Positions 29,064-30,677 of a DNA stretch of 30,677 nucleotides are shown piece after piece (position 1 is the first letter of the stretch; each line of letters begins with the position of its first letter). A model generated the notes under the pieces. That model saw only the letters and a list, made by a program, of their open reading frames with translations. It ran no database searches and had not been told where the DNA came from. Origin of the DNA: Candidatus Bipolaricaulota bacterium (lineage in GTDB: Bacteria > Bipolaricaulota > Bipolaricaulia > Bipolaricaulales > Bipolaricaulaceae); the NCBI GenBank assembly GCA_014360945.1, contig JACIWM010000006.1, forward strand, positions 1 to 30,677, read 5' to 3'. Both the position numbers and the translations under genes were made by a program.

Positions 29064-30328
29064 GATTTCCCGGCTGGTACACACCGTTTGCCGTAATCAA
29101 CGTGGCCTTGGGAGCATTTTCCCAACTTTTGCCCCTTTATGCCTACTTCCTCGGAGCGAAAGCCGCGGATGTGGGGCTTTTGGCGGCGGTGGGCAGCGCC
29201 ACCGCCATCTTTGCCAGCGTCTTTTGGGGAAAGCTCACGGACATAAGCCCCAGGCGAAGGCCCTTGGTGCTTTTGGGCTTTTTCGGGCTGGCTTTGGGAT
29301 ATGCCCTTATTCTTGTGGCCGCCCGGGTGAAGATCCTTTTTGCCCTGAACGCCGGGGTCACGTTCATTTGGATGGCCGCGAGCACGGCCTCCACCCTTTT
29401 GGTCCTGGCGGAATTCCCAAAAACTTTATGGGAAACGGAGCTTGGCCGCTTCAACGCCCTGGCCGGGCTGGGCTGGACCCTGGGCTTGGCCCTGGGCGGG
29501 CTTTGGACATTGGGATTTACCCGCGCCATCGGGGAAGGCTGGGCCTTGCGTTCGCTGGCCCTTTTTGTGGCAATTATAGCCTTAGTGGCCGGGATCCTCG
29601 GCCTCAAAACCGTCCCGGAAAGGCCCGAAAGCTCGCGCCCCATCGGTCAAGAGCTCGTGGGACTTGTGGGAAACTTTGTTGCCGAGGTCCGGCGCTACGG
29701 GCCCCTGCACATCCTGGGCGCCCTAAGCCCCGTCCAGCTTTTGCGCTTCTTTCAAGGAAGAACGCCGTTTGGGCCGGAGCTGGCCCTCTGCTACTACGGC
29801 GAGTTCCTCTCCTTCGTGGCCTTCTCTTTGGTGTTCGCGCCCTTCCCCGTGTTTTTGCGGCAGAACTTGCGCTGGCCGAACGAGCTCGTGTTCGTGCTCT
29901 ACATCGCTCACCACTTCATCAGCATCTTTGCGTATCGATGGGCACGGCGGGCAATTGAAGCCCTCGGGCATAGATTGACTTTGGCCTTTTCCCTTTTCGT
30001 CCGCATTTTGATTTTTGCGGGGTTTGCCGCGGTGGAAAGGGGCGCGCCCGCCTGGCTCCTCCCCATCCTTTTTGCCTTGGCCGGCCTGAGCTGGGCGTTC
30101 TTTCAGCTTTCCGCCACGGCTTTGGTCTCGCGCCTTGCCCCGGAGGCTATACGAGGCCAGGCCATCGGGCTTTACAACGCCGTGGCTGGGCTAGGAAACG
30201 TAGCAGGAGCAAGCATCGGCGGTTATTTGGCCGATGGCTTTGGGTTTGCCGCGCCTTTTCTTTCCGCGGCAGCCCTCCTCTTTCTGACGACGCCCATTCT
30301 CCTTGTGGAGGGCCGCCCCGCCCGCTAG
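29060..30328 (+). CDS. MFS transporter
   Basis: The 422-residue protein has 12 predicted membrane helices. The first half shows the loop motif GKLTDISPRRRPLV (between helices 2 and 3), and the second half shows RWARRAIEALGHR and SRLAPEAIRGQAIGLYNAVAGLGN, as in drug- or sugar-exporting major facilitators. The central loop (about 195-240) contains an unusually long amphipathic stretch. Substrate and direction are unknown. It starts in the stop codon of the TIM-barrel gene and closes the upp operon; its stop is one base from that of convergent rpmF. Confidence 0.85.
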   Translation: MRFPGWYTPFAVINVALGAFSQLLPLYAYFLGAKAADVGLLAAVGSATAIFASVFWGKLTDISPRRRPLVLLGFFGLALGYALILVAARVKILFALNAGVTFIWMAASTASTLLVLAEFPKTLWETELGRFNALAGLGWTLGLALGGLWTLGFTRAIGEGWALRSLALFVAIIALVAGILGLKTVPERPESSRPIGQELVGLVGNFVAEVRRYGPLHILGALSPVQLLRFFQGRTPFGPELALCYYGEFLSFVAFSLVFAPFPVFLRQNLRWPNELVFVLYIAHHFISIFAYRWARRAIEALGHRLTLAFSLFVRILIFAGFAAVERGAPAWLLPILFALAGLSWAFFQLSATALVSRLAPEAIRGQAIGLYNAVAGLGNVAGASIGGYLADGFGFAAPFLSAAALLFLTTPILLVEGRPAR

Positions 30329-30329
30329 C

Positions 30330-30518
30330 TCACTCCTTTTCCTTCACTTCAAGGACGCGCATTCCGTTGTAGTAACCGCAGTGCGGGCAAACTCGGTGCG
30401 GAAGGCGAAATTCATGGCACTGGGGGCATTCCGTAGCGGCAAGAAGCTTTGCTCGCCAATGGGTGCGGCGCAGACGCACCTCCCGATGGGATCTACGAGA
30501 TTTGGGAACGGCTGCCAT
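30330..30518 (-). CDS. rpmF: 50S ribosomal protein L32
   Basis: The 62-residue protein is L32: a basic N-terminus MAAVPKSRRSHREVRLRRTHW and a zinc ribbon with CPQC and CPHC separated by ten residues, then YYNGMRVLEV. All four zinc cysteines are kept. AAGGAGGAGG lies upstream of the ATG. It is 21 bases downstream of dtd on the same strand, an unusual neighbour. It converges with the MFS gene with a one-base gap. Confidence 0.95.
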   Translation of the reverse strand: MAAVPKSRRSHREVRLRRTHWRAKLLAATECPQCHEFRLPHRVCPHCGYYNGMRVLEVKEKE

Positions 30519-30539
30519 ATCCTCCTCCTTTTTGCTGCG

Positions 30540-30677
30540 CTATTTTCCTTTTGGCCGCTCGAGAATCAAGGTGACCGGGCCATCGTTGACCAGGCCCACC
30601 TCCATATGGGCCCCAAAAACTCCGGTTTTCACGGGAATTCCCTGAGCAAGGAGGGCCTGAACGAACCGCTCGTAAAG
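30540..30677 (-). CDS. dtd: D-aminoacyl-tRNA deacylase, C-terminal part (start outside the window)
   Basis: The last 45 residues of Dtd are visible. They include YERFVQALLAQGIPVKTGVFGAHM split over the edge region, and the C-terminal hallmark NDGPVTLILERP; the GPVT motif is the catalytic cross-subunit Gly-Pro signature's partner in DTD. The enzyme removes D-amino acids from mistakenly charged tRNA. The N-terminal half with the SQ motif is cut off, so activity cannot be checked. It precedes rpmF, probably in one transcript. Confidence 0.9.
   Translation of the reverse strand, partial: LYERFVQALLAQGIPVKTGVFGAHMEVGLVNDGPVTLILERPKGK

Noticed and set aside
1..30677. tRNA, rRNA, riboswitch or CRISPR elements
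   Set aside because: Gaps between genes are all under about 140 bases, and none shows a cloverleaf, conserved rRNA word or regular repeat-spacer pattern by eye.

Overview
The window is a gene-dense bacterial chromosome segment of about 31 kb with high GC, no long non-coding stretch and no mobile element, CRISPR array, rRNA or tRNA that I can see. Genes abut or overlap by 1 to 4 bases (ATGA or TGATG junctions), and many starts are GTG. The core genes (ffh, rpsP, trmD, ruvA, ruvX, rpmF, dtd, accB/accC) are clearly bacterial. The compactness, ThyX instead of ThyA, a long-form NfeD protease and an Mrp antiporter laid out like the archaeal Mbh module suggest an uncultured, possibly thermophilic or anaerobic lineage. 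A candidate phylum such as Bipolaricaulota is a weak guess, not a result.

Layout. 1-3513 (minus): a truncated secreted M1-type metallopeptidase with a beta-rich C-terminal extension, preceded by a CorC/HlyC-type membrane protein. 3577-9121 (plus): accB-accC, ffh, rpsP, a KhpA-like gene, trmD and an MFS carrier; ffh appears to have its own promoter inside accC. 9118-12012 (minus): an uncharacterised conserved protein, ruvA, ruvX, a double-ACT protein and a Mut7-C RNase. 12058-15243 (plus): an acyl-CoA synthetase followed by thyX, dcd and cdd, a pyrimidine deoxynucleotide set. A nested palindrome lies at 15248-15308. 15319-19621 (minus): a seven-gene Mrp/Mbh-type cation/proton antiporter operon. 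19645-21435 (plus): a DUF4282-like protein, a long-form NfeD serine protease and a 53-residue membrane protein. 21436-24511 (minus): an ABC-2 exporter with a membrane-anchored NEW3-domain protein. 24633-26865: two unrecognised soluble proteins flanking a secreted Cys/Pro-rich DUF4384 protein. 26904-30328 (plus): upp, a fabG-like reductase, a TIM-barrel isomerase-like protein and a second MFS carrier. 30330-30677 (minus): rpmF and the end of dtd.

The strongest unusual signal is in the antiporter operon. The small DUF4040 (MbhD-like) membrane subunit is fused to a complete SBP_bac_3/MltF-like solute-binding module, the next gene fuses an MbhE-like segment to MrpB, and there is neither a NuoL-like MrpA antiporter domain nor any hydrogenase gene. 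This could be a ligand-responsive cation/proton antiporter. Secondary signals are an Ffh with an altered G3 motif and a methionine-poor M domain, a KhpA-like protein without the GXXG loop, a probably leaderless ffh transcript, and a secreted CPPC-rich protein. All assignments come from reading the sequence; no database search was run.
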